Assembly: GCF_000203815.1 (NCBI RefSeq)
Contig: NW_004457639.1
Span: 1,426,001-1,490,000 of the forward strand
Direction: 5' to 3'
Source of the DNA: Cavenderia fasciculata
Taxonomy: Eukaryota; Evosea; Eumycetozoa; Acytosteliales; Cavenderiaceae
DNA: 64,000 nt
Part shown: piece after piece, positions 11,816 through 25,808 of the stretch
Layout of the letters: the number at the start of each line of letters is the position of its first letter
Position numbering within the stretch: position 1 is the first letter of the stretch
Made by a program: the position numbers and the translations under genes
The notes under the pieces: model-generated
The model's database searches: none
Told to the model about the DNA's origin: nothing
What the model saw: only the letters and a program-made list of their open reading frames with translations

Positions 11816-14450
11816 TTATTTATCTAATAATAATAATTCCAAAGTATTATGATTAATGATGTTACTCTTTATCTTTTTAGTGAATACATCTATGGATAAC
11901 TCTTTTTTGTCAAACAATGGATAGAGTATTCTAAAAAAGTCGGTAAGTTGAGCAACCAACATTTGTGTACTTGTCTTTGAATTCAAGATGATTGCATCCA
12001 ACATCATTTCAACATAGATTGTTGTTATTATTTCAATATAATTTAAATAGTTGTAGGTGTTGGTTGTTGCTATTATTATTTGATCTATTAAATAATAATG
12101 ACCTTGAACTAATTGATCAAGATTAAATATTGGGGTATCTGCTGCTGGTGTTGTTGAATCTTTTAGATTTAATATTTGTTGATGAGTATTGACTATTCCA
12201 TTTTTAATCCATCCAATCATTTGTATTATTTGATTATCTAGAAACAATACACCCAAACCATTCATCTGACTAATAAATCGTATGACTAGTGCATTTTGTA
12301 TATTATCATCAGAGGTACCTTTTAAAATATAATCTAATAAAATTTGTAAATGAATTGATGATGACTTTTTTTGATATTTTTTACTACTACAAATTGTAAA
12401 TAAACAAAATAACAAGTGTCCATCATATCTATGTTCACCTTTTGATGGTTGTCCATTAAAGATATACTCTGATATATTGTTTTGATGTAATTCAATAGAT
12501 AGAGGAATCAATCGATTCATATATGAATACAATTTATCTGGAAACTGTTTACATAATCTTAGGATTGTATTTTCAATTGACGCATCTCTTGATCTTTGTG
12601 CTATTATTCTTTTCATGATGAATGGTAAATAAATGATTACGTCCTTTCCAATGTATCCATCAAATATCCAATCTAAAAGATATGAAAATATAAATCTATC
12701 AACCATTTGTTTATCACCACACATTGATGTAAATAATATTCTATTGATAATAATATTTAAATATTTTCTTCTATTGTTATTTATCATTACAATACCATCA
12801 AAAAAATTAATCACTTTGAAAATATTTTCTTTTTCTGATTTGAATATTAATGATATAATAAATGGATCCAATTTTGTTGTTACCTAAATATAAAAGAAAA
12901 TTAAAATTAATAAAATAATATATTTATATAAATATTGTTTTGGTTATATAGTTACAATTGAATCAATTTTTGAACCTCTTGGATGTTTATAAGATGAAAT
13001 GGAACTGAAAAAAAAAGATTCAACTTGTTTGATAAGATGTGGATGATTTGATTTAAATGATTTTTCAAATGCTCTATCAATTACATCTTGATAAAATGAT
13101 TGGTTCCCAATATCTCTAATACCTTTAGAATTTGCCATCTTTACAAGAAATATTATTAACTCATATTGAACTAGTAAACTTTTTAAAAAACAAATATAAA
13201 TTAATATAAATTATTGATTGATTGATATTATTTACATACTTTTGATCATCTATTAATGGATAAATGATTGAATCTAAAATAAATTGTTTTGGTAATAATT
13301 TGTTTGTAAATGTATATTCTTTTAATTCTAAAAGATTTAATATTCCAAGTACAATTAATTTCTCTTTCCAACTTGTTGAATTTAAAAATATTTGACAATA
13401 TTCAAAAATAATAGTATAAAGTATTTCATGATCCTTTAAACTAATTGATTTTAGAAATTGAAATATTGGTTTTGGTTTTTGATTTGATTTATAGTAGTGT
13501 TGATCAATATTATAATTATCTTGTTGTTGTTGTGGAATAAAATAATCGTCATTATATGCATGTTGAAATAGAATACTAATGGTTTGTTTGAAAAATGATT
13601 TAATATCCTTGTTTTTCCATAATTCTGATTTTGGTAAAAGATTATTATAAATATTATTTGTAATCTCTTGTTTTAGTTGTTGTTCATTAAATTGATAATG
13701 TTTAAAGATTGAAAAGAACATTAAAATATCTTTTTCTCCCAATGATCTATTTTTATAATATAGTCTCCAAATAATATCCAATACTGAATGACATGGTTGT
13801 TTAACTTTTGACAATGCAAATAATAAAGATTCAATGATTGATTGTTGTTGGCATATATTATTATTATTATTATTATTTCTATTATTAAACCATTTAATGA
13901 TACCAATTCTAAATATTTCTTCATCATTACGACCACTATCATCTAATTTAAAAATCAATATTAATCATTTCATTTCATTTCTATTTCTATTTCATTACAT
14001 ACAATGATTAACCAATAATAGACAAACCAACCTTAAATTTCTTTCAAAAGTATCAAGTATCATTGATCTTATTGCAATCTTTGTTTCATTTGTTAAATCA
14101 TCTAATATACAATCTTGGCTTCTTGTCAATAGACAATCATTTATTAATTGTAAACATATCTAAAAAACATAGACAAGATAGATAGAGATAACATTAATGA
14201 ATCAAAAAGATTAAATAAATTGTCTTTTAAGACATACCTCTCTAATCCAATTGTTGTTGTTGTTGTTGTTGTTTACATTTAATTGACAAACCATATAAAC
14301 ATATTTTAATATATCAATCTTTGGATGTTGTGATAGTTGTATCTTTAATCTTGTATTATTATTGTTGTTATTGTTGCTAAAAATGAAATTAGTACCAATC
14401 TCTGTTTGTATTTGTTCAACCCTTTCAAGAAACTCTTTTGTTGTTGTCAT
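11816..14450 (-). CDS. Unknown large dictyostelid protein (paralogue of the gene at 1-2015)
   Basis: A minus-strand gene with exons near 14450-14240, 14160-14030, 13943-13240, 13190-12960 and 12886-11816, roughly 800 residues. It starts MTTTKEFLERVEQIQTEIG followed by Asn runs. The third exon shares SKVKQPCHSVL, FFSIFKHYQF and FFKQTISILFQHAY with the paralogue at the window start. The last exon (DPFIISLIFKSEKENIF to LELLLLDK) is long, helical and hydrophobic in register, like an alpha-solenoid. No signal peptide or transmembrane helix is clear. It is the more complete family member here. The function is not recognised. Confidence 0.7.
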
Positions 14451-14562
14451 CTTTTGTTTGTTATTAATATTTAAACTAAAAAAAAAATCTAAATCTGATT
14501 TGTTTGTCCTTGCTTGATTGATATTGCTATTTTCTTTAAATTATTATTATTATTTATTCTTT

Positions 14563-15033
14563 TTAGTTACCCAATGGATTCTTTAATACCAAAATAACAG
14601 AATCACCTCTTAAAAACATTTTACTAATGAAACGATCCTTGTTTACTGGCTTTGCCTTCTTCTTTCCTTTACCTGTCTTTGGTACTTCAGTCCACATTTC
14701 TTTTACCTATAATAATATAGAATGAGTTTGTTAGTATACATACATACTCTCTCTATCTTTTCATTTCTTATCTATTTACATTTTCTAAAACCATATTACA
14801 ATGACGATCGAAAGCTCTAACTCTAGCCAACAACTTTTTATTATTTCTAACGTTGATTAGAATCTGAGTATTATTTTTAACACTTTCCATCAATATAGAT
14901 AAAGGTCCTGTTTCAAATTCCTTTAAATCATCTCTGTCCTATTAGTAGTAATAATAATAAAGTTAGTATAGTCACATGTCATGTCGTGTCGTGTCAAACA
15001 TACTTCTTCTTGGTCCATTGGTGTACTACTCAT
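14563..15033 (-). CDS. snrpd2: Small nuclear ribonucleoprotein Sm D2
   Basis: Three exons: 15033-15004 ([10 protein letters not shown]), 14938-14780 and 14706-14563. Together they encode about 110 residues. The Sm1 motif ([18 protein letters not shown], then [20 protein letters not shown]) and the Sm2 motif ([17 protein letters not shown]) are complete. The D2-specific insert [15 protein letters not shown] is nearly identical to animal SmD2. The protein belongs to the heptameric Sm ring on U1, U2, U4 and U5 snRNAs in the spliceosome. Splice sites are canonical (GTATGT, GTAAAT). The gene is divergent from farnesyltransferase beta, with about 300 bp of shared promoter between them. Confidence 0.95.
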
Positions 15034-15332
15034 ATCTCTTCTCTTTCTTTATATATGTATATGTATATGTATATGTCAATCCCGATTGATTGATTTATCT
15101 AATTGTTAATATAAGTACAATATTTGATTGTCGAATAAAGTACAATGATCCGCATCTCTTTGGGAGAGAGGTACTGGTCGATCTCGAGTGAACTTCGAAA
15201 ATTTAATTTTTTATATATTTGTTTGTGAGAGGGGTCAGATATAGGTATGATACTTTAGTTGTATCACATCATTCATTCCTTTTCCTTTCTTTTTTGTGTA
15301 TATCTGTATATATTTGAATAAGAAGAGATAAT
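15034..15332. promoter_or_regulatory. Bidirectional promoter between snrpd2 and fntB
   Basis: A 299-bp intergenic stretch between two divergent housekeeping genes. It contains a (TATATG)n-like run near 15050-15074 and is less AT-pure around 15140-15190 (gatccgcatctctttgggagagagg). Its promoter role is inferred only from position. Confidence 0.4.
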
Positions 15333-16833
15333 ATGAGTAGAATACAAGAGATTGATATTGATACAGATGAAGATTATAATAGCAATATCCAACAACAACA
15401 GAATAATATAAATAATGTAGTACAAAGAGAACCAATAACACCAACAGTAATAGCACAAAATGGAATGATTGCACAAATAATGGAAAAGAGAGCTGATCAT
15501 AAAGATGATGAAACTGGTGAAGAGTTGGAACCTGGACTATTCAAAGAACAATGTGTGTCATTTGCAACTGATGCATTGGGTTATATACACGGTTCACATA
15601 CATCGTTGGAGAGTTCTCGTGCATGGATCTGTTTTTGGAATCTACATGCATTGGATTTGTTGGGATACTTGACACCTGAAAGACTGCATGAACCAACTAA
15701 AACAACACAATCAAAGGTGGTAGAAGGAGAGACGTGTGATGGATCCATCAAAAGTCGTTCAACTGGTTTTTTAAAAAGACTACAACAACCATCTGGTGGG
15801 TTTGCAGGTGGAATGGATCAAGTCAGTCATATGGTATCTACCTTTGCTGCAGTTAGTGCATTGATGGTAGTCGAGTCGTACGAGGTGATTAATCGTCGTA
15901 CAATGTACCAATTCCTAATGCGAATGAAGACTGCCCAAGGATCATTCAAAACACAAGAAGATGGTGAAGATGACTCACGTTCAACTTATTGTGCAATGGT
16001 AGTTGCCACCCTTCTCAATATTGTCACACCTGAATTGATACAGGGTGTTCCCGAATACCTTGCACGTTGTCAAACCTATGAAGGAGGGTTTGGAGGTCAA
16101 CCTGGTGTAGAAGCTCATGGTGGTTATACTTTTTGTTCAGTTGCTGCTCTATCTCTACTAAATTCTCTTCATTTAATTAATTTTAATTCTTTATTGGTAA
16201 GATATATATATATATATACACACACATAATATGTTATCTAATTATTTCTATTTTTTCTAGAGATGGCTTGTAAATAGACAATTAGATTATGATGGTGGAA
16301 TTCAAGGTAGAACCAATAAATTGGTTGATACATGTTATAGTTATTGGCAATGTGCATTGTTTCCTATATTGAGGGCATACGATGAATCATTGGCATCACA
16401 ACATCATGCAATGTTTTATCAGAATATTGGGAATAGTGTAGACGGCAAACAACTCTTTAATCAACAGAAACTGCAGGAATATTGTTTGGTGTGTTGTCAG
16501 AATGTGAGGGGTGGATTTAGTGACCACCCTCAACGTGGTCGTGATTATTACCATACTTGCTACACATTGGCTGGTTTGTCGGTATCACAACACAATGATC
16601 TCTATCTTTCGGTCAATTGTATTAATGGTAGTCGACAAGAAATGCCTCCAGTTACTTTAACATCAGATGTCACTGCTCCACCATACACTCTATCCGATTG
16701 CACAGACCAAGAAAAACTATCTAATCTCATCGAACCAACTCATCCAATTTTTAATCTTTGTCTTCCAAAATGTATAAATGCTTTAAAATATTATAGATCT
16801 CTTAAGGAGGATCCTATCAACCAAGTCAAATAA
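15333..16833 (+). CDS. fntB: Protein farnesyltransferase subunit beta
   Basis: Two exons, 15333-16196 and 16261-16833, joined by an intron with donor GTAAGA and acceptor TTTTTTCTAG. The protein of about 478 residues has an Asn/Gln-rich leader, then prenyltransferase alpha-alpha barrel repeats: GFAGGMDQVSHMVSTFAAV, YCAMVVATLLNI, EGGFGGQPGVEAHGGYTFC, and in exon 2 GGIQGRTNKLVDTCYSYW and GGFSDHPQRGRDYYHTCYTL. The zinc ligands are visible as the D..C of the LVDTC motif and the H of DYYHTCY. With an alpha subunit it farnesylates CaaX proteins such as Ras in the cytosol. The last part of exon 2 plus the 3' flank is duplicated in inverted form at 25203-25529. Confidence 0.95.
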
Positions 16834-16983
16834 AACCAATCATATGATTGCTTGGAAACCATTCCAACTAAAAATATTCTAGAAATATTCTATTTTTCAA
16901 TCCAAAAATTAACTCTCTTGGAGTCGACTCGAAACATATAAACCTATTTGAAATAAACAATATAATAATAGTAGTAGTATAGG

Positions 16984-17443
16984 ATGAAGTTAACTGTATT
17001 ACATTTAGGTGGTAATGGACAAGTACCATTTATTCTAGAAGATGTTGATTCAAAATATACAATTGGAAGAGTAAAGAGAACTCTATGTGCAAGATATAAT
17101 ATACCTGTCAAATCTCAAAGATTAATCTTGGGTGGTAGACAATTAAAAAATAGGTTTGTTTCTATCTCTCTCACTCCTCTCTCTGTCTCTGTCTCTCAAA
17201 CTTTGCTAATTCTAACTCTTTCTCTCTGATATATGTATGTATAGTAAAACATTGGAAGAATACAAAATTGATGGTGAATTTCCTTTACATCTTGTGCTTC
17301 GACTCAGTCTCTTTGCTGTTGCTCCTGTGAGTAATCCAAATGTACGAGTGGCTGGTGAACAACCACCATCAACGACTGCTACACTACCAACACTCGAACA
17401 AGAAGAGGCTGGTATTGTCGAAGTAGATGACGAAGATGATTAA
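16984..17443 (+). CDS. Ubiquitin-like domain protein with acidic tail
   Basis: Two exons, 16984-17153 and 17245-17443, give 122 residues. Residues 1-82 form one ubiquitin-like fold: MKLTVLHLGGNGQVPFILED, then SQRLILGGRQLKN, with the intron, then SKTLEEYKIDGEFPLHLVLRL. This mirrors the ubiquitin pattern [12 protein letters not shown]...TLHLVLRL. The C-terminus lacks the diglycine needed for conjugation. It continues as a Pro/Thr-rich linker and ends acidic (EVDDEDD), so it is more likely an integral Ubl adaptor than a modifier. It lies 760 bp upstream of polyubiquitin, and common origin or chance cannot be told apart. I cannot name an orthologue. Confidence 0.8.
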
Positions 17444-19350
<1,907 letters not shown>

Positions 19351-19680
19351 ATCACTCAAAATAAATCTCCACCCCAATAGATTTGATATTTGATCATCTC
19401 TATCACTCCCAACTCAATTCTCTCAGTCTTTATATTATTTGTATTGTTTTGTATTGTTTTGTTGATCCAATTCTCTTATTTGTATTAATTTGAATTGTTT
19501 TGTTATGGTCCCAATTATCTCTTTGTGTGAGAAGATGGTAGCATCCGGTGAGACACCTCTAGAATTATTTGTGTTGTTGATGGTCTGATTCAATTTGTAT
19601 TGATTCTTATTGTTGTGGAATTTGTCATCGTGTTGATGGTCTCATTGACTCTTTGTGCGCCACCCAGACAAGAGGAACCC

Positions 19681-19844
19681 CTCTCCTCTCCTCTCCTCTC
19701 CTCTCCTCTCCTCTCCTCTCCTCTCCTCTCCTCTCCTCTCCTCTCCTCTCCTCTCCTCTCCTCTCCTCTCCTCTCCTCTCCTCTCCTCTCCTCTCCTCTC
19801 CTCTCCTCTCCTCTCATCTCATCTCCTCTCCTCTCCTCTCCTCC
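19681..19844. repeat. (CCTCT)n microsatellite
   Basis: About 33 tandem copies of the pentamer CTCTC/CCTCT in a nearly pure pyrimidine tract of about 164 bp, with two CTCAT variants near 19815. It starts abruptly after caagaggaaccc. The three overlapping Leu/Ser-rich frames across it are products of the repeat and are not genes. Such polypurine/polypyrimidine tracts can form triplex (H-) DNA. Confidence 0.95.
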
Positions 19845-20370
19845 CGGCCATCGGTGTCTCTCTCTCCCATTCACCTGCTTCAATGGTGATGATGATGAAT
19901 AGGAGTAGGTTACTACTTGTAGGTAGAGACGCACTATAGAGGTGTCTCTAGCTGCAAGTAGTAACCTTAGTCTAGTCAATGCCACGAGCAAATGATGAAT
20001 GCGTCGTGCCGAGGCCACTTCCCAACCAAGAGAGGGCACCTCCTCCCGGCCATTGAGAGGCACCTACCTCTCCTCCATGAGAGGTACCACCCTCTCCTCC
20101 CAGCATTGTCCAAGAGAGGCACCCTCCACCTCTCTCCCAGCCTTGAGAGGGCACCTCTCGCCATTGAGAGGCACCACCCTCTCTCTCTCTCCAGCCATGA
20201 GAGGGCACCACACTCCCTCCCTCCCTCCTAGCCATGAGATGGCACCACCCTCTCCTCCCGGCCATGAGCTCCACCCAGCCAAGAGAGGCACCCTCTCCTC
20301 TCCTCTCCCAGCCAAGAGAGGTGCGGTGCCTCTCCTCCCGCCAAGAGAGGTACCCTCTCTCCTAGCCAAG

Positions 20371-21421
20371 AGGTGCCTCCCTCTCAAGCCATCCGCCTCT
20401 CCCAGCCAAGATTCGAATGGACGACGATGACGACGATGATGATTATGATGATTATGATGGTGAATAGGCTGCAAGTGAGTCCTGAAATAATTAGTTGTAA
20501 TAATGAGAGGTGAGAAGCAGCCGTATGATCTCTCTCTCCTAGCCATGAGAGGCACCATCCCTCCCTCCCCTCCCAGCCAGCTGGCACCTCTGCTCTCCCA
20601 GCCAAGAGAGGTACTCTACTCAACTGTCCAATTGGCTCTTTGTATGGTCGAATTGATTATTTGTATTGTTGATGATCCAATTCTTTGTGGTTGTTGTTTG
20701 GTCGAATTCTCTGTATGGTCCAGTTGTTGATGGAGAACTAGTCGTAGTAGTATTTGTTGATGCCGAAGCGGATCCTTTTGTAGTCGTATTTGGTACCAAC
20801 CAAAAGTATATCTTGATGGACTGGTCGTTGCAGTCGTCGTTGCAGTGGTTGATGCAGATGTTGATCCAGTGGTCGATGTTGGAGTAGAAGCGCTGTTGTG
20901 CTGACAGTCGCCGATGCTGTGGTTGAGGCAGTTGTTCAGACTACTCAACCAACTAACTATTTGTGTTGATCGTCCAATTGACTATTTGTATTGCACAATT
21001 ATTTGTATTCGGCTGTTGTTGATTTGATATCATTGTTGTTGATCATTGTTGTATGGGTTTTGACATTATCCCAGAGTGTCTATGATGGTCGTTCTTGCAT
21101 GTCAAGATAGCTACCTCTTGAATGTGACTGTAGCTGCAAAGATATCTATCTATCTATCTATCTATCTCTATCTATCTCTATCTAACTCTTGATGAATCTG
21201 AAATAGGGTGTAATGTTGCTGATATGAAGCTAATGTTGTTGAAATGATTTTGTATTGTTTTTGTTGTTGTTGTTGATGATGATGATGATGATGATGATGG
21301 TATTGTTGTTGTCAATTCAAGTTGGAGACAGGGTCTAGCAACTGTGTTATTGAATGTAGATAGTAGTAGAATAGCTATTTGCAAATTGTAACTTGTTTGA
21401 AACTAATGTGTTAAAATTGAT
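20371..21421. repeat. Segmental duplication block A
   Basis: A block of about 1 kb that matches 22560-23625 in direct orientation. The order is: satellite end, the landmark ctgcaagtgagtcctgaaat, the run caattggctctttgtatggt, a 232-bp segment (20736-20967) that is inverted between the copies, a TATC repeat near 21140, a GTT/GAT repeat near 21250-21298, and the end at ttaaaattgat. Partial extra copies of the ctgcaagtgagtcc landmark occur at about 21630 and 21820. Confidence 0.85.
20736..20967 (-). repeat. 232-bp flipped segment, orientation 1
   Basis: The segment is bounded by AAC at 20736-20738 and GTT at 20965-20967. Its reverse complement matches 22949-23180 almost base for base, while the DNA outside both boundaries matches in direct orientation. 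Read on the minus strand it encodes a Ser/Thr-rich stretch (STPTSTTGSTSASTTATTTA) in an open frame. It is perhaps an old gene scrap; no start or family is seen. Confidence 0.85.
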
Positions 21422-22004
21422 GTAGAGGTGTCTCTAGCTACAAGTAGTAACCGCACCCCAAGCCAAGAGAGGCACCTTCCTCTCCTCTCCCATCCAAGAG
21501 AGATACCTCCCTCTCCTCTCCTCTCCAAGCCAAGAGAGACGCCTACCTCTCTGCCACCTCCCAGCCAAGATTCGAATGGATGATGACGATGACGACGATG
21601 ATGATTATGATGATTATGATGGTGAATAGGCTGCAAGTGAGTCCTGAAATAATTAGTTGTAATAATGAGAGGTGAGAAGCAGCCGTATGATCTCTCTCTC
21701 TCTCTTTCTCCTAGCCATGAGACGTATCACTCTCCTCTATCCTCTCTCCTAGCACCTCTCCCTACCTGCCACGGACTTGATGATGGTGATGATTATGATG
21801 ATTATGATGATGAATAAGCTGCAAGTGAGTCCTGAAATAATAGTTGTAATAATGGAGGTGAAGAAATAATAATAATGTTTGTGAAAATTCCTGAACAACA
21901 ACTCTTCCAACCCCACCAAAATAATAATAAAATCAATTTAATCCCACACACAACCACTCACTCTTCGTCTTTGTAGCGACACGTCCCCAACCTCCTTCTT
22001 AGTT

Positions 22005-22045
22005 GTCGAGATATCTGCAGCAGCACCGTCATTGTTACCTTGGCA
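22005..22045 (-). pseudogene. Scrap of a countin-like gene inside the satellite island
   Basis: The reverse complement contains the run gtgccaaggtaacaatgacg followed by gtgctgctgcaga, 33 bases identical to the countin-like gene near 33552-33584. Read on the minus strand it gives CQGNNDGAAAD, the same as the intact gene. The frame then diverges (ISTTKKEVGDVS) and runs into satellite. It is a short captured fragment, not a working gene. Confidence 0.7.
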
Positions 22046-22559
22046 CCCCTCACCTCCTACCAAGGGTGGTACCACTCTCTTCCCTCTCCCCTCTCCACCC
22101 ATCCAAGAGGCGCCTACCTCTCTGCCACCTCCAGCCAAGAGAGGTACCGCCACCCCCTGTCCACCTTCCAGCCAAGGGAGGTACCCTCTCCTCCCAGCAT
22201 TGGCCAAGAGAGGCACCCTCCACCTCTCTCCCAGCCTTGAGAGGGCACCTCCCGCCATTGAGAGGTACCACCCTCTCCTCTCCTCTCCACTCCACTCCAC
22301 TCCTCTCCTCTCCTCTCCACTCCTCTCCTCTCTCTCTCTCCTCTCCTCTCCTCTACTCTCCTCTCCCTCTCCAGCTATTGAGGTGACTTTCTCTCTCGTC
22401 TCGCGAGGTTCCCATCTCCTCCCATTGGCCAAGAGAGGCACCTACCTCTCCTCCCAGACCCTCCCTCTCCCAGCCTCAGCCAATAGAGGCACCCTCTCCC
22501 AGCCAGCCGGCACCCCTCTCCTCTCCCAGCCAAGAGAGGAGGTCCTCTCTCCCAGCCAA

Positions 22560-23625
<1,066 letters not shown>

Positions 23626-23964
23626 ACAAGAGAGAGACTTTGTTTCCCCTTTTTTTTTTTGTGAGATTGCACTTGAAACAAAATCAATTCAAGCCAAGAA
23701 AATAAAAGAGCTCTCGATTGCAAACCATTGTGATAATTTTTTGTTCTTATTTATCTCTATATTCAATGAGCAGTAGGTGTATTAAAAAGTTATAGCTAAA
23801 TTAGAAGCAAGATTGAATTACTAATTCGAATTCTTCTATCAACTACCAAAATCTAAAAAATATTAGGACAACCTAGAAAGAGAGATCAAGAAGAGGAAAG
23901 GGCCTTCAGGGAATCTGTTAACCTCTTTGGTTTAGATTGTTCAACTACGAGACCGCCAGTCGAT

Positions 23965-25152
23965 ATGGATTCCGAAGAAGAAAGTGATGATGACTACGAA
24001 GACTACGACAATGACGTTTCCGAAGTTGCTGATTATTTTGGTGAAGGTTATTATGATGATGGTGTTGGTTATGATGATGGTTTTGGTTATGATGATGGTG
24101 AAGATGTCTTTGAATCAAATATGGACACCAAATTCGATCCAAGTAATAATAATAATATCTTGGGAAATCGCAACCACCACAACCAAAACAATAGCCTTGG
24201 CAGTAATAGTAATAGAAGTAGATTTGATTCTAATGCTGATCATGGTTTTGATAGTGCAGAATTTCAACAATCAATTCTAAATAGCATTTTGAATACCAAA
24301 TTCGATAATAATAATAATAATTATAATAATAATAATAATAATGGCATGGATATTGATTATGAAATGGAATTAGATGACAATGAATTTGTTGAGGAGGGAA
24401 ATAGGTTAATAATAATGTCGATGCGTATTGAAATATGTCGTTTTGATGGATTCACACTAAACAAAATTCGCGAGTATTTGAACCAATACTATCTTTCTTG
24501 TTGGTTGGAGTAATCGTGACTCAAGAATTAAGGGAGACGCGATTCATGAAGCAACAAACCAATTCCACTACAAAACATTAAATTCTGAAACAAACTCAAT
24601 GGTATTGGCAGAAAACAGAGAAAAATTACTAGAGTATGTCCAACCAAATTTAAATCAAGACTATAATTAAATAACTAACTTTTTTTTGTTTGCTAAAATT
24701 TAGAATGAGTAGGGAGTATTATTGGTACGAAGCTTTTAGTCTAAATGGAGAGTATAGATCCTTGCGAATGGATGGTGATGAAGAGAAAAAGGGGACTCTA
24801 GACAATATTGCCCAAAGAAAAAATGAATGTGGAGCAAGAATGATTACTGGAAAGACGGCTATTACCAAACGCAAGAAGGTTGTACAAAAGTACAAATATT
24901 GCAAGATATGCTCATCAGAGCTTAAATCGAGTAGATTGAATCCTCGGGTAGTATGGGATCAATACTGTTGCGGTGATTGTGCAGAAAAAGGTGGAAGGTA
25001 ATTCACCTTTAATTCATCCTAATTTATGCATTGCGAAAGGGTGTCAATCTTGGATATTGTCCTATGCAGACCACAAGTCATTCTGTAAACACCATCTTCA
25101 TGAATATAGAATGGGGAGACAAGAATTTAATCGTGAAATGAATAATAAATAA
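23965..25152 (+). pseudogene. Acidic/Cys-rich protein gene, probably decayed
   Basis: The coding signal is spread over several frames. An acidic N-terminal part starts MDSEEESDDDYEDYDNDV with Tyr/Gly/Asp repeats (DDGVGYDDGFGYDDG) and Asn runs. A middle part at about 24500-24669 (SNRDSRIKGDAIHEATNQFH) follows. A segment at 24690-25001 has CKICSSELKSSRLNPRVVW and DQYCCGDC. The tail at 25002-25152 (CIAKGCQSWILSYADHKSFC) ends KHHLHEYRMGRQ. The paired Cys/His spacing looks zinc-binding. An open frame also extends about 100 bp upstream of the first Met (RKRDQEEERAFRESVNLFG), so the 5' end may be missing. Some frame changes could be introns (GTTAAT at about 24410), but the one near 25000 looks like a real indel. 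It may be a host gene or a transposon-derived one; I cannot decide. Confidence 0.45.
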
Positions 25153-25202
25153 TTATCAATCAATTTGTTTTTTTTGCATTAATACATCCGAGGTTTCAAT
25201 TG

Positions 25203-25529
25203 TATGTTTCGAGTCGATTCCAAGAGAGTTAATTTTTGGATTGAAAAATAGAATATTTCTAGAATATTTTTAGTTGGAATGGTTTCCAAGCAACCATATG
25301 ATTGGTTTTATTTGACTTGGTTGATAGGATCCTCCTTAAGAGATCTATAATATTTTAAAGCATTTATACATTTTGGAAGACAAAGATTAAAAATTGGATG
25401 AGTTGGTTCGGTGAGATTAGATAGTTTTTCTTGGTCTGTGCAATCGGATAGAGTGTATGGTGGAGCAGTGACATCTGATGTTAAAGTAACTGGAGGCATT
25501 TCTTGTCGACCACCATTGATACAATTGAC
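25203..25529 (-). pseudogene. Inverted duplicate of the fntB 3' end
   Basis: A 327-bp reverse-complement copy of 16612-16939: the last roughly 70 codons of farnesyltransferase beta, its stop and about 110 bp of 3' flank. The protein text matches almost exactly (MPPVTLTSDVTAPPYTLSDC to DPINQVK, with one Ile/Thr change). The 5' edge falls in mid-exon, so no functional enzyme can result. Very high identity implies a recent event. Confidence 0.9.
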
Positions 25530-25808
25530 TAAAAAACCTCTTTACAAATTGGATGCATTCGTCTCACTCAAATAATATTAGGAGGGACGGTCAATACCCC
25601 CACCCACCCCCAAACACTAAAGTGGTATCTTTTTTGATGGATTGATAGGGGGTATTAATATAAATCTAATCCTCAGAGATTTGTTTGTTATTGTAATACC
25701 CTTGGTATTATTGTACATAAACATTTGGTTATAGAATTAAATTGTTCTTATGATCGAATTAAATATCTTGTTACAATCATTAAAAACAAAAATAATAATC
25801 AACAAATC
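25530..25808. promoter_or_regulatory. P450 upstream region
   Basis: AT-rich leader before the P450 gene, with a C-rich patch (tacccccacccacccccaaa) at about 25595-25614 and a possible initiator context near 25690-25720. An in-frame Met at 25725 exists, but the hydrophobic anchor begins at the Met at 25809, which I prefer as the start. Confidence 0.35.

Noticed and set aside
19600-20300. Several long open frames on both strands rich in Leu-Ser-Ser-Pro or Arg-Gly-Glu-Glu
   Set aside because: They are translations of the CCTCT and minisatellite repeats; stops are rare because of composition, and no protein-family signal is present.
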